A stretch of 64,000 nt of DNA from positions 1 through 64,000 of the forward strand of contig NZ_JADLQX010000025.1 in the NCBI RefSeq assembly GCF_015477605.1. Reading direction: 5' to 3'. This stretch comes from Nocardia amamiensis (lineage in GTDB: Bacteria > Actinomycetota > Actinomycetes > Mycobacteriales > Mycobacteriaceae). Positions 49,802-59,495 of the stretch are shown here, piece by piece. Made by a program: the position numbers and the translations under genes. Position 1 is the stretch's first letter. Every line of letters begins with the position of its first letter. Under the pieces are notes generated by a model. The model was not told the origin of the DNA. It did no database searches and worked only from the letters and a program-made list of their open reading frames with translations.

Positions 49802-51582
49802 TCCGGATGCTCGCGAGAATCACCGATCTGCGCGCGGCACTCACCGCCACCGTGCTGACCGCTGTCGCACAAGGCGTCGTCTTCGCCTTGTTGGTGCCGG
49901 TGTTGCGGAATCTGCTGGGTCCCGACCCCGGCCGTTGCCTGCCATGGCTGGCCGCGCTCGCAGCCGCGGCCGTCGTCTACGGAACGCTGTTCCTGCGCAC
50001 CGCCCGGGCCGGGCACGAACTCGCCGGCACCGTGCTGCGAACGCTCTACGAACGTCTCGGTGATCACCTCGCTACCCTGCCGCTGGGCTGGTTCGGTCCC
50101 GGCCGTGTCGGTGACGTCGGTACACTGGCGGGTACCGGGGTCGTTCAGGTCGCCAATGCGGTGGCCAATCTGGTCCGGCCGATCGTCGCCTCGGTGGTCA
50201 CGCCCGCCACGGTGGTGGTGCTGATGTTCGCCTTCGACTGGCGGATCGCCTCCGCTGTGGTGGTGACGACACCGCTGATCGCGCTGGCGTTCTGGTGGAC
50301 CGGCCGCCTGGTGTCCCGAGCCGACGAGGGCGCGCACACCGCCACCGCCGCGGCGGGCACCCGGGTCGTGGAATACGCGCAGGCGCAACGGGTCCTGCGC
50401 GCGTGCGGCCAGATCGCCCGCGGTTACGGTGCCCTCGACGATGCGCTCGTGGCGCAGCGCGACGCCGGGCGTCGTCTGATCGGCGCGGCCGTGCCGGGCC
50501 TGGTCGGCTTCACCGTGGTTGTGCAGGCGGTGTTCACGCTGGTGCTGTGGTACGGCACCTACCTGGCTGTCGGCGGCTCCCTCGACATCCCCACGTTGCT
50601 GGCGATGCTGGTCCTGGCGGTGCGGTTCGTCGAACCGATGATCGCCGCCGCCGAACTGGGCGGCGCGGTCGAGGTGGCGCGCAATCACCTGCGGCGCATC
50701 CAGGACGTCCTCGGCACCCCGCCGCTGCCCGAACCCGCCGCGCCCGCGGTCCCGGCCGGTCCGGAGGTGCGATTCGACAACGTGGTCTTCGGTTACGACG
50801 AGTCCGCGCCTGTGCTCGACGGTGTGTCGTTCACCCTTCCCGCCGGAACGCTCACCGCCCTCGCGGGACCCTCGGGGGCCGGCAAGACGACGGTGACCCG
50901 GCTGATCGCACGGTTCTTCGACACCGATTCCGGATCGGTGCAGGTGGGTGGGTGCGACGTGCGTGACCTGCCGAACGAAGTCCTGATGTCGATGCTGTCG
51001 CTGGTATTTCAGGACGTGTACCTGTTCGACGGCACGATCGCCGACAATATCCGTCTCGCTCGCCCCGATGCCGACGACGAACAGATGCGTGCCGCCGCGG
51101 CGGCTGCCCGCGTGGACGAGATCGTCGCCCGGCTACCGCACGGCTGGAACACCCGGGTCGGCGAAGGCGGCACCATTCTGTCCGGCGGGGAACGCCAGCG
51201 GGTGTCGATCGCCCGAGCGATGCTCAAGGATGCGCCGATCGTGCTCGCCGACGAACCGACCTCGGCGCTGGACCCCGAGAACGAAGCCGCGATTCGCGAC
51301 GGACTGCTGGCCCTGGCCGCCGAACGGACCGTGCTGGTCATCGCGCACCGTCCCGCCACCCTCGTCCGTGCCGACCAGGTGTTGTTCCTCGCCGACGGCA
51401 CCATCACCGAATCCGGCCGCCACGCCGAGCTGCTCGCCGCCGGTGGCCGGTATGCGCAGTTCTGGCGCGACCGCGAACACGCCCAGACCTGGCGGTTGAC
51501 ACCGTCCCCTCCACCCCCGGCGGTCAGCACGACTATCCGACCGACCGACGTTGCCCGACTGATGGCAGAGCAGGAGTCCTGA
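49798..51582 (+). CDS. ABC transporter, fused TMD-NBD (YbtQ/IrtB-like half)
   Basis: Starts at the ATG at 49798, overlapping the TGA of the first half-transporter (ATGA). The 594-aa product has an exporter-type membrane domain (residues 15-310, starting LRAALTATVLTAVAQGVVFALL). The nucleotide-binding domain has Walker A GPSGAGKTT, signature LSGGERQRVSIARA and Walker B IVLADEPTSALD. It is predicted to pair with the preceding protein for uptake of the metallophore. The alternative, export, cannot be excluded from sequence. Confidence 0.92.
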   Translation: MIRMLARITDLRAALTATVLTAVAQGVVFALLVPVLRNLLGPDPGRCLPWLAALAAAAVVYGTLFLRTARAGHELAGTVLRTLYERLGDHLATLPLGWFGPGRVGDVGTLAGTGVVQVANAVANLVRPIVASVVTPATVVVLMFAFDWRIASAVVVTTPLIALAFWWTGRLVSRADEGAHTATAAAGTRVVEYAQAQRVLRACGQIARGYGALDDALVAQRDAGRRLIGAAVPGLVGFTVVVQAVFTLVLWYGTYLAVGGSLDIPTLLAMLVLAVRFVEPMIAAAELGGAVEVARNHLRRIQDVLGTPPLPEPAAPAVPAGPEVRFDNVVFGYDESAPVLDGVSFTLPAGTLTALAGPSGAGKTTVTRLIARFFDTDSGSVQVGGCDVRDLPNEVLMSMLSLVFQDVYLFDGTIADNIRLARPDADDEQMRAAAAAARVDEIVARLPHGWNTRVGEGGTILSGGERQRVSIARAMLKDAPIVLADEPTSALDPENEAAIRDGLLALAAERTVLVIAHRPATLVRADQVLFLADGTITESGRHAELLAAGGRYAQFWRDREHAQTWRLTPSPPPPAVSTTIRPTDVARLMAEQES

Positions 51583-51586
51583 CCCG

Positions 51587-53170
51587 ATGACGCATACCGA
51601 ACCGTCCTATGATGTCGCAATTCTCGGAGCGGGCATCGCCGGAAGCACCCTCGGAGCCATCCTGGCCCGCCACAACGTCAAAGTGCTGCTGATCGACGCC
51701 GGAGTGCATCCCCGGTTCGTGGTCGGGGAATCCACCATTCCCTACGCCACCAACACCATGAACATCCTCGCCGAGCGCTACGACGTCCCCGAACTGGCGC
51801 CGCTGTCGAATTTCAAGGACACCACCGACCGGGTCAGCGTGATGTGCGGCCAGAAACAGAATTTCGGCTTCGTCTACCACCGGACGGACCGGCCGCAGGA
51901 CCCGGATCAGGCCAATCAGGTGGTGCTCCCGATCTGGTACCGCACCGAGGCGCACTGGTTCCGCCAGGACATCGACGCCTACGTCTTCGATCTGGCGGTG
52001 AAATACGGCGCCGACCACCGGCTCAACACTCGCATCGACGCCATCGACATCGACCCCGAACAGGGCGTCACGCTGACGTCGACGTCCGGGCAACGGTTCC
52101 GCGCCGAATATCTCGTCGACGCCAGCGGATTTCGCTCACCGGTCTCGGAACGATACGAACTACGCGAACAACCCACCCGCGCGCGGACTCACTCACGGTC
52201 CCTGTTCACCCACATGGTCGGCGTGAAACCCTTCGACGCGGTCAGCTCGGTCCGATACGGGCAGCCGACCCGATGGCATGACGGCACCCTGCACCACGTC
52301 TTCGACGGCGGCTGGCTGTGGGTCATTCCCTTCGACAACCACGACGCGTCCATGAACCCGCTGTGCAGCGTCGGGCTGACCCTCACCGACGGCACCGATC
52401 CGGACCGGCGTGACGCACCCGAGAAAGAATTCGACGACTTCCTGCGCCGCTTCCCCGCCATCGCCGAACAGTTCACCGACGCCCGCACGGTTCGCCCCTG
52501 GGTCAGCACGGGTCGTCTGCAGCACTCGGTGTCGCGTACCGTCGGCGACCGCTTCTGCCTGACCGCGGCCGCCGCCGGAACCATCGACGCGCTGTTCTCC
52601 CGGGGGCTGGCGAACACCTTCGAAATCGTCAACGCGCTGGCCTGGCGGCTCATTGACGCCGCATCCGACGGCGACTGGTCGCTCGAGCGCTTCGCCTACG
52701 TCGACGACATCCAACAGCGCATGTTCGACATGAACGACGACCTCGTCTATTCCTCGTATGTCGCTTTCCGCGACTACACCTTGTGGGACGCGATGATCAG
52801 GGTCTGGGACACCTTCAGCTTCTATTTCGCCGCCACTCAAGAGCACACGCTGGGCAAGTATCTGACCTCCCGCGACGATCAACTGTTCCGAGCACGTGAA
52901 ACCGCCGATACGGCACTGTCCGTCGCGCTACGCGAGCTGCTGGCTACCGCGCGCACCACGTGCCAGGCCGTCGAGCGCGGCGAACTGGCCCCAGCCGCCG
53001 CGGCCGACAAACTGATCGACTACCTGCACCGCGAGCGGTTCTGGCCCGACTACATGCCGCACCTCGATCGCGAGGCCAAGTTCTTCGATATGAATTCCGA
53101 CCGCGCCATGCGGATCATGCACTGGTCACGCACCGAAGCGCCGCAGCGCATCAGAGAGTCGTTCGCGTGA
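51587..53170 (+). CDS. Flavin-dependent halogenase-like/FAD oxidoreductase
   Basis: The 527-aa protein has the FAD Rossmann motif ILGAGIAGST (residues 12-21), GESTIP at 48-52, and the WxWxIP motif of flavin-dependent halogenases as WLWVIP (243-248). Lys77 lies in LSNFKDTT, aligned with the catalytic Lys79 of PrnA. GTIDALFSRG (331-340) matches the conserved D-P-L-F-S-x-G region with Ala instead of Pro. All features expected for chlorinating or brominating an aromatic ring are thus present, the salicyl ring being the natural candidate. Many family members without shown halogenase activity share the motifs, so hydroxylation is an alternative. No flavin reductase is in the operon; the one at 27224 could serve. 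Confidence 0.8.
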   Translation: MTHTEPSYDVAILGAGIAGSTLGAILARHNVKVLLIDAGVHPRFVVGESTIPYATNTMNILAERYDVPELAPLSNFKDTTDRVSVMCGQKQNFGFVYHRTDRPQDPDQANQVVLPIWYRTEAHWFRQDIDAYVFDLAVKYGADHRLNTRIDAIDIDPEQGVTLTSTSGQRFRAEYLVDASGFRSPVSERYELREQPTRARTHSRSLFTHMVGVKPFDAVSSVRYGQPTRWHDGTLHHVFDGGWLWVIPFDNHDASMNPLCSVGLTLTDGTDPDRRDAPEKEFDDFLRRFPAIAEQFTDARTVRPWVSTGRLQHSVSRTVGDRFCLTAAAAGTIDALFSRGLANTFEIVNALAWRLIDAASDGDWSLERFAYVDDIQQRMFDMNDDLVYSSYVAFRDYTLWDAMIRVWDTFSFYFAATQEHTLGKYLTSRDDQLFRARETADTALSVALRELLATARTTCQAVERGELAPAAAADKLIDYLHRERFWPDYMPHLDREAKFFDMNSDRAMRIMHWSRTEAPQRIRESFA

Positions 53171-54231
53171 TCCCCGCCTCTCGGTCGATTCTCGATACGA
53201 CCGCCGCGGCGGTGGCGATCATGGTCGCCGCCCCCGCGGCGGTCGCGAATCCGGTTCCCGGACTTCGACCGAGCACTTGTCATGAGGTGACTGCGGCACT
53301 TCCCGATTCGGACCGAACCATCGCGGGTACGCTGTGTTCCCCGCCGGGCGCTCATGCGGTGCAGATCCTGCTGCACGGCTATACCACCAACCGCAGCTAC
53401 TGGGACTTCCCCTACCTATGGCCGACATATTCGTATGCGCACGCCGCGGAGACCGCCGGGTTCGCGACGTTGCGGATAGATCTGCTCGGCTCCGGCACCT
53501 CCTCCCACCCGCCGAGTACCGCCCTCGGTTACGGGGACCAAGCAGCCGCGGTCCATCAGCTAGTGTCCGCCCTGCGAGACGGCAGCCTCGGCGGGGTTCG
53601 GTTCGATACCGTCGCGATCGTCGGTCACAGCAGCGGTTCGCTGGTTGGCCTGCTCGAAGCTGCCCACTATCACGACGTCGACGCCCTGGTCTCCACGGCG
53701 TTCACCCCCATGTTCAATGTCGACGACATCCTCACTCGCCTAGCGCCGAATCTCGTTCCCGCCGTGCTCGATCCGCGATTCAGCGACTCCGGCCTCGATC
53801 TCGGATACGTGACCACCAGAGCCGGATCACGCGCGATGTTCTACCACCCGGCCGACACCGATCCACAGGTCATCGCCGCTGATGAGAAGAGTAAGGACAC
53901 CACCGCCATGCCCATGCTGGCGACCGTCACGCCGGGGACCGTGTCAGAGGCGCTGCGCGCCGTCGACATCCCCGTCCTCACCGTGAACGGAGCAGACGAC
54001 CCGTTCTCCTGCGGATTCCTTGCCTCGGACTGCTCGTCGTCGGCTGCGCTCGCCGCGTCCGGACACGCCGTCTTCGGGCCCATGGCGGCCGTCGAGGCCG
54101 AAGTAGTGCCCCACAGCGGACACAATCTCGCACTCGAATACACCGCTCCGGCCACCGCGCAGACGATCCTGTCGTTTCTGGTCCGCCACCTGGGCACGGG
54201 ACATCCCCACACCACCGAGGCCGGCCGGTGA
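53167..54231 (+). CDS. Secreted alpha/beta hydrolase
   Basis: The GTG at 53167 overlaps the TGA of the previous gene and is followed by a signal peptide (SILDTTAAAVAIMVAAPAAVA, cleavage near VANP). The 354-aa product has the nucleophile elbow GHSSGS and a C-terminal SGHNLALEY with the catalytic His. It could be a lipase or esterase, or cleave the metallophore to release metal. The long in-frame extension upstream is a shadow of the halogenase-like gene. A comparable hydrolase occurs, from memory, at the end of the coelibactin cluster (SCO7691). Confidence 0.82.
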   Translation: MIPASRSILDTTAAAVAIMVAAPAAVANPVPGLRPSTCHEVTAALPDSDRTIAGTLCSPPGAHAVQILLHGYTTNRSYWDFPYLWPTYSYAHAAETAGFATLRIDLLGSGTSSHPPSTALGYGDQAAAVHQLVSALRDGSLGGVRFDTVAIVGHSSGSLVGLLEAAHYHDVDALVSTAFTPMFNVDDILTRLAPNLVPAVLDPRFSDSGLDLGYVTTRAGSRAMFYHPADTDPQVIAADEKSKDTTAMPMLATVTPGTVSEALRAVDIPVLTVNGADDPFSCGFLASDCSSSAALAASGHAVFGPMAAVEAEVVPHSGHNLALEYTAPATAQTILSFLVRHLGTGHPHTTEAGR

Positions 54232-55592
54232 TGTCCGAGAAGACAACCCTCCGCCGCCGGGACTATTACGAGACCATCGTGCGTGGGCAGTTCGACCCGG
54301 TCTCGGTGACCGCCGCACTGGCCGGGTCCGGGCGATTGTCCGGCTACGTCGCCTACGAACGCGAGGGACGAATCCACCTCGGCGCCAATCCGATCGGATC
54401 GGTCACCGTCGACCGGAACCATGTTCGTTCCACCCTCGGTGAAGGGTCCACCCAGGCATGGAGCGGCACCCCGTGGCCACAGGTCGGGGCCGCGCTCGAG
54501 CACACGCCGGTGCCCGGCTGGCGTGCCTACGGATGGGCCTGTTTCGAGCTGGCGCATCCGGCCGCGGCACCGCACGACGTGCTGGCACATATGATGATTC
54601 CGGCCATCGAGTTCGACATCGGCGAGGACGCTGTGCTGATCCGCACCTGCGAGTCCGCCGACGATCTGCCGCAACTCGTGGCAGACCTGAAACACCTCGC
54701 GGCGGACCTGCCTGGTACCCGCCCCCGACCTGTCCACATCGCCGAGACCGACCCACAGTTTCTGCGCGCGGTAGGTACGGCGGTCGACCGCATCCGGACG
54801 CACGCACTACAGAAGGTCATTCTGTCGCGTGTCGTCGACATCCCTTTCCCGGTGGACATGCCCGCGACATACGTCACGGGGCGGCGGGCCAACACACCGG
54901 CGCGATCCTTCCTGGTCGACCTCGGCGGGTGGCAGGTTGCGGGTTTCAGCCCGGAAACAGTCCTGGAGGTGGACACCGACGGAATCGCGGCGACACAACC
55001 GCTGGCGGGCACCCGCGCACGGACCGGCGACGCCGAGGTCGACCGGACACTGCGTGCGAAACTGCTCACCGATCCGAAAGAGGTTTTCGAGCACGCCATC
55101 TCGGTGCGCCTCGCAGTCGAGGAGCTGACGACGATCGGACGTGCCGGCGCAACCCGGGTCAGCGAATTCCTCGAGGTCAAGGCGCGCCACAGCGTGCAGC
55201 ATCTGGGATCACGGGTCGAAACCAGGCTGGCTCCCCCGCATTCGCGCTGGGATGCCCTCGGTGCGGTCTTCCCTGCCATCACCGCATCGGGGCTGCCGAA
55301 AGCGGCGGCCTGCCAGGTGATCGGCGAACTCGAATCCCGCCCGCGCGGGCTCTACGGCGGCGCGGTCCTGATCGCCGACCACGATGGCGAACTGGATGCG
55401 GCACTGGTGCTGCGGGCGGTCTACCAGCGCGCCGGACGGGCCTGGCTCCGCGCAGGCGCCGGGGTGGTGTCCGCCTCCACTCCGGCCCGTGAGCACGAGG
55501 AGACCTGCGAGAAATTCGGCAGCGTCGCACCGTATCTGGTGCCCGCCGCGCATCCGTTTAGCACCGAAACGATAGAGAGGCAACGAATATGA
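54228..55592 (+). CDS. Salicylate synthase (MbtI/Irp9/YbtS-like)
   Basis: The 454-aa protein belongs to the chorismate-utilising MST family. Its core includes LQKVILSRVVDIPF with the Lys corresponding to the general base of MbtI/Irp9, VAGFSPETVLEV with the catalytic Glu, QPLAGTRARTGD and AGVVSASTPAREHEETCEKF with metal-binding Glu residues. It is of salicylate-synthase length with no separate lyase in the cluster, so it should make salicylate from chorismate in one step. Starts GTG at 54228 or ATG at 54231, overlapping the hydrolase stop. Confidence 0.93.
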   Translation: MMSEKTTLRRRDYYETIVRGQFDPVSVTAALAGSGRLSGYVAYEREGRIHLGANPIGSVTVDRNHVRSTLGEGSTQAWSGTPWPQVGAALEHTPVPGWRAYGWACFELAHPAAAPHDVLAHMMIPAIEFDIGEDAVLIRTCESADDLPQLVADLKHLAADLPGTRPRPVHIAETDPQFLRAVGTAVDRIRTHALQKVILSRVVDIPFPVDMPATYVTGRRANTPARSFLVDLGGWQVAGFSPETVLEVDTDGIAATQPLAGTRARTGDAEVDRTLRAKLLTDPKEVFEHAISVRLAVEELTTIGRAGATRVSEFLEVKARHSVQHLGSRVETRLAPPHSRWDALGAVFPAITASGLPKAAACQVIGELESRPRGLYGGAVLIADHDGELDAALVLRAVYQRAGRAWLRAGAGVVSASTPAREHEETCEKFGSVAPYLVPAAHPFSTETIERQRI

Positions 55593-57193
55593 CAGCCATG
55601 CCCGGCGTTGGCGATGGGTTCGACCGGATACCCGACCACCTCGCCGAATCTTATCGAGCCGCCGGGTACTGGACACGCACTTCGCTGGGCGGACTGCTGC
55701 GTGGCGCCGCATCGCGCTGGCCGGGCCGCCCGGTCCTGCACACCGGTGACGGGGTACGGACCTACCGTGAGCTCGACACCGATGCCGACCGAATGGCCCA
55801 CGGGCTGCTGGCATCGGGCGTCGCGCCCGGCGACCGCGTCGTGGTTCAGTTGCCGAATGTCGCGGAATTCGTGGTGGTGCTGTTCGGACTGTTACGTGCG
55901 GGTGCGATCCCGGTCCTCACCTTGCCCGCCCATCGACGCACCGAAATCATGCATTTCGCAGAGCTTTCCGGTGCCACCGCCTACATCACGGCCGATCGTA
56001 TCCGTGACTTCGACTACCGGGAGCTTGCGACCGAGGTTGTCGACGCGGTGCCCTCGGTCCGCCAGGTCCTCGTCCTCGGAGATCCGGGACCATTTCGCGC
56101 ACTGAGTTCGGTTCCGTGCGAAGGCAATTCGCTGCCCGAGCCGAATCCGGGCGAGCTTGCGCTACTTCTGGTGTCCGGCGGCACCACCGGATTGCCCAAA
56201 CTGATCCCCCGCACCCACGAGGACTATTCCTACAACGCGCGTGCAAGTGCCGAGGTCTGTGGCTGCGGCCCCGACGATGTCTATCTGGCGACTCTTCCAG
56301 TAGCGCACAACTTCCCGCTCGCGTGTCCGGGCATTCTCGGCACCATCGCGACCGGCGGTTCTATCGCCTTCACCGCCGCGGCCAGTCCCGACGCCGCCTT
56401 CTCCGCCATCGAACGCCACCGTGTGACGCTGACCGCGGTGGTGCCGCAGCTGGCGCAGCTGTGGTGCGCGGCGACCGAATGGGAGAACGCCGATCTTTCG
56501 TCGCTGCGACTGCTTCAGGTCGGCGGGGCCAAGCTGGCGGAGACGAACGCCCGCGCGATCAGGCCCGCACTGGGTGCTCAACTTCAGCAGGTCTTCGGGA
56601 TGGCCGAGGGCCTCCTCAATTTCACCCGGCTCGATGACGACGACGAAATCGTGTCCACCACACAGGGCCGCCCACTCTCGCCGGCCGACGAGATTCGCGT
56701 GGTCGACGCCGACGGCAACGACGTCGCACCCGGTGAACAGGGCGAATTGCTCACCCGCGGCCCCTACACGATCCGCGGCTACTACCGCGCACCGCAGCAC
56801 AATTCAAACGCCTTCACCCCCGACGGCTACTACCGCAGCGGCGACCTGGTCCGCCGATTGCCCAGTGGACACTTGGTGGTCTGCGGCCGGATCAAGGACG
56901 TCATCAGTCGCGGCGGGGAGAACATCTCATGTGCGGAGCTCGAGGAGCATCTGCTCGCCTATCCCGGTATCCGGCACGCCGCGGCGGTCGGAGTGCCGCA
57001 CGGTCAGGGGGAGAAGGTCTGCGCTGTCGTGGTCGTCGACGGCGAGACGCCCACCCTCGCCGACCTGCGAGGGTTCCTCATCGATCGCGGACTGGCCTCC
57101 TTCAAACTCCCTGACATGATCCGCAAGGTCACCAGCCTGCCTGTCACCGCCGTCGGGAAGATCGACAGAAAAGCACTGCGCATACAGCACTGA
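55589..57193 (+). CDS. Salicyl-AMP ligase (MbtA/YbtE/PchD-like)
   Basis: The 534-aa ANL-family adenylate-forming enzyme has the P-loop LLLVSGGTTGLPKLIPRTH, the A5 region FGMAEGLLNFTRLDD, the hinge YYRSGDLVRRL and a C-terminal GKIDRKAL catalytic Lys. It lacks a carrier domain, as stand-alone aryl-acid ligases do. It overlaps the salicylate synthase (ATGA), so salicylate made there is activated as the AMP ester and loaded on the ArCP of the first NRPS. Together the two genes end the rightward operon. Confidence 0.93.
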   Translation: MTAMPGVGDGFDRIPDHLAESYRAAGYWTRTSLGGLLRGAASRWPGRPVLHTGDGVRTYRELDTDADRMAHGLLASGVAPGDRVVVQLPNVAEFVVVLFGLLRAGAIPVLTLPAHRRTEIMHFAELSGATAYITADRIRDFDYRELATEVVDAVPSVRQVLVLGDPGPFRALSSVPCEGNSLPEPNPGELALLLVSGGTTGLPKLIPRTHEDYSYNARASAEVCGCGPDDVYLATLPVAHNFPLACPGILGTIATGGSIAFTAAASPDAAFSAIERHRVTLTAVVPQLAQLWCAATEWENADLSSLRLLQVGGAKLAETNARAIRPALGAQLQQVFGMAEGLLNFTRLDDDDEIVSTTQGRPLSPADEIRVVDADGNDVAPGEQGELLTRGPYTIRGYYRAPQHNSNAFTPDGYYRSGDLVRRLPSGHLVVCGRIKDVISRGGENISCAELEEHLLAYPGIRHAAAVGVPHGQGEKVCAVVVVDGETPTLADLRGFLIDRGLASFKLPDMIRKVTSLPVTAVGKIDRKALRIQH

Positions 57194-57539
57194 TCATCTG
57201 CCGACGCGAACACAAGGCACGCAGATTCAGCCGATCCGCCGTTCCGCTACCGAGCGGACCCGTGTCGTACTGGACGTCCTGGGCCGGGGCGATCGCTTCT
57301 GGACACACCAGGGACGAAGTCCCCGCGACACTGCATCCGGGCACGACTAGGCTCCGGACCGGACAACGCCGCCGGTGAGCCCTTTGGCAGGTAACCGCGA
57401 TGACCGGATCACGATATGACGTAGCAGCTGTGCTGATTGCTAAGGTCACAGCGGTGTCCGGCCAATGCGACGGATACGAGGGCGCGACTCGTGGGGCTGC
57501 TTACCCCACCTCTCGATCCGAAAGGCGATAATTCTGCCT
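57194..57539. other. Intergenic; near-DosR palindrome and hairpin
   Basis: No gene is visible. The segment contains GGGAC-GAA-GTCCC at 57311-57323, which resembles a DosR box but with a spacer one base short, and a GTGGGG/CCCCAC inverted repeat near 57491-57509. The start of the universal stress gene follows. Confidence 0.5.
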
Positions 57540-58397
57540 GTGCGTCGTCCCATTGTCGTCGGTGTCGACGGCTCGGAAGCGTCGCTTGCTGCCATTCGCT
57601 GGGCCGCGGCGATGGCTGCCCGCCGCGATGCGCCGCTGCATCTTGTGCACGCCATCGGTGTCCCCGGCCATGCCATGCCGTTGATCGGCTCGCTGTTGTT
57701 CGATATCAGCGCATACCGGAAGATCGGTGAGTCCGCGCTCGACTACGGACGAAGCATCGTGCGTCAGTCGGGTCACTTGCCCAGGGATGTCGACGTTCAG
57801 ACCTTCCTCGATTTACCATCGCCGGTCGCGGCTTTGACCGCACGATCAGCGGCGGCCCAGTTGCTCGTTATCGGTGCTCGCGGGTTGGATCCGTTGGAGC
57901 GTGCGTTGTTCGGGTCGGTTGGCGTCGGTCTGATGAAACACGCCGATTGCCCAGTGGCCGTTATCCCGGCTGTCGCGGAAACAGCGCCGCCTTCGTCACA
58001 TCTGCCGGTCCTGGTCGGAGTAGATGGATCGCGCTGTAGCGCTCGTGCGGTGGGACTTGCTTTCGACGAAGCGGCGAGCCGGCAAGTGGGGCTCGTGGCC
58101 GTGACCACGTGGTCCGATCGAAACGGTGCACCCAGCACAGCGCAGGAGCGAGCCGAGGTGTTGCTCGGCGAAAGCCTGTCGGGCTTCACCGACAAGTATC
58201 CGGGTGTCTGCGTGGATCGAGTCGTCGTCGAAGGCAGCCCGGCGCAGCGGTTGCTCGAGGCGTCCCGGCACGCGCAGCTGGTCGTACTCGGTAGCCGTGG
58301 GCGAGGCGGAGTTGCCGGCGCCGCGCTCGGCTCCGTCAGCCAGGCAGTACTGCAAGGCAGCCGCATCCCAGTGCTCATCGCTCCCTGTCGGCAGTGA
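57540..58397 (+). CDS. Universal stress protein, two Usp domains
   Basis: From the GTG at 57540 the product is 285 aa with two tandem Usp domains. The first reads RRPIVVGVDGSEASLAAIRWAAA, then LLVIGARGLDPLERALFGSVG. The second reads PVLVGVDGSRCSARAVGLAFDEA, then LVVLGSRGRGGVAGAALGSVS. The G-x2-G-x9-G-S/T ATP-binding motif is best kept in the second domain. Tandem Usp proteins of this form are DosR-regulated hypoxia genes in Mycobacterium tuberculosis (Rv1996, Rv2005c and relatives). Acts in the cytoplasm. Confidence 0.93.
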   Translation: MRRPIVVGVDGSEASLAAIRWAAAMAARRDAPLHLVHAIGVPGHAMPLIGSLLFDISAYRKIGESALDYGRSIVRQSGHLPRDVDVQTFLDLPSPVAALTARSAAAQLLVIGARGLDPLERALFGSVGVGLMKHADCPVAVIPAVAETAPPSSHLPVLVGVDGSRCSARAVGLAFDEAASRQVGLVAVTTWSDRNGAPSTAQERAEVLLGESLSGFTDKYPGVCVDRVVVEGSPAQRLLEASRHAQLVVLGSRGRGGVAGAALGSVSQAVLQGSRIPVLIAPCRQ

Positions 58398-58445
58398 GAG
58401 CCTCGCCTATCCGAGCAGCCTCCGTCCGGCAATGGAAACCACAGT

Positions 58446-58465
58446 GACGGGGCGAAGGTCCCATG
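58446..58465. promoter_or_regulatory. DosR-box-like site upstream of flavodoxin
   Basis: GACGGGGCGAAGGTCCCATG matches the DosR consensus at 12 of 20 positions, including the GGG and CCC cores, about 95 bp upstream of the flavodoxin ATG. Confidence 0.5.
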
Positions 58466-58559
58466 GTCAGCGTCGGTTCGGCCCTGTGCGCTCGTGTCCC
58501 GCCGCCGTAGCGTTGTGATTCTCCCGAGTTCCGCATCGCACCGCGCCGAGGAGAAGGTC

Positions 58560-59087
58560 ATGCGCGCACGAGTTGTCTACGAGTCGATGTTCGGCAACAC
58601 CGCTGCTATCGCGGAAGCCATCGCACAAGGATTACGCGAGCACGCCGACGTAGAAGTGCTGAACGTGGCCGCAGCCGGTGAGTGTCCCGCTCCGGCGGTC
58701 AGCTTGCTCGTGGTCGGCGGACCCACCCACGCGTTCGGGCTCAGCCGCCCGCAAACTCGCCGCGACGCCGCCAGGCAAACCGACGCCCCCATCGCGACCG
58801 ACATCGGCGTCCGCGAATGGCTCGACGCGGCGGTGCCGGCACCGCCGGGCCACCGCGCTGCTGCATTCGGCACCAAGATAGCCAAACCTCCATGGCTGCC
58901 GGGATCGGCCGCACGCGGCATCGGAAAACGGCTGCGCCGCTTGGGTTATTCCCTCGCCGACGAGCCAGTGGACTTCCTGGTCGAAGACACGACCGGCCCA
59001 CTCAGCGCGGGTGAGCTGGAACGCGCCCGCGTCTGGGCCGCCCGGCTCGCTCATACCGAACTCGACCGCATCATGCACCGAACGTGA
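58560..59087 (+). CDS. Flavodoxin domain protein
   Basis: From the ATG at 58560 (AGAAGG upstream) the protein is 175 aa. It starts RARVVYESMFGNTAAIAEAIAQGL, the flavodoxin FMN phosphate-binding loop (S/T-x-F/Y-G-N-T), and continues SLLVVGGPTHAFGLSRPQTRR. It probably binds FMN and carries electrons in the cytosol. Flavodoxin-like genes are also found among hypoxia-induced genes of mycobacteria. It lies between two universal stress protein genes. Confidence 0.85.
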   Translation: MRARVVYESMFGNTAAIAEAIAQGLREHADVEVLNVAAAGECPAPAVSLLVVGGPTHAFGLSRPQTRRDAARQTDAPIATDIGVREWLDAAVPAPPGHRAAAFGTKIAKPPWLPGSAARGIGKRLRRLGYSLADEPVDFLVEDTTGPLSAGELERARVWAARLAHTELDRIMHRT

Positions 59088-59495
59088 CCGGCGGTCTACG
59101 GCGAATCCAGGCTCCGCATAGGCGGAATTACACGTGTCGGTGAGCGTCGGCGCCACGCTCACTACGGTGTACAGCGTGTCCGTGGCCTGGATACCGGTGA
59201 TCGTCGTGTCGACGCCTCGGCCACGGTCGCCGGCGATGCGTTCGATCACCGAGCTGGCGAGTGTCATCAGAAAGCTCGCGCGAGGAGAGCACCACCAGCA
59301 CCAAAGTGGGTCCGACTGGCCCTCCATCCCGGGACCTCGCGAAGCTCCCACTTTCCTTCCTGTGCGGCGGTCGGCGCGTCCGTCGGCTCCTGGAGGTGCA
59401 GCCGAAGGGCCTCCTGATTGGGGACCAAGGACAGGCGTGTCCGGCCAGGTGCGATTCCTAACCTTCGAGTATCGTTCTCCGAAAGGACGCCGTAC
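59088..59495. other. No gene; contains a DosR-like box
   Basis: Plus-strand frames here are shadows. The region carries the promoter of the next stress-protein pair. Confidence 0.45.
59418..59437. promoter_or_regulatory. DosR-box-like site upstream of the second universal stress gene
   Basis: TTGGGGACCAAGGACAGGCG matches the DosR consensus at 13 of 20 positions, with an exact TTGGGGAC left half, 58 bp before the ATG at 59496. Confidence 0.55.
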
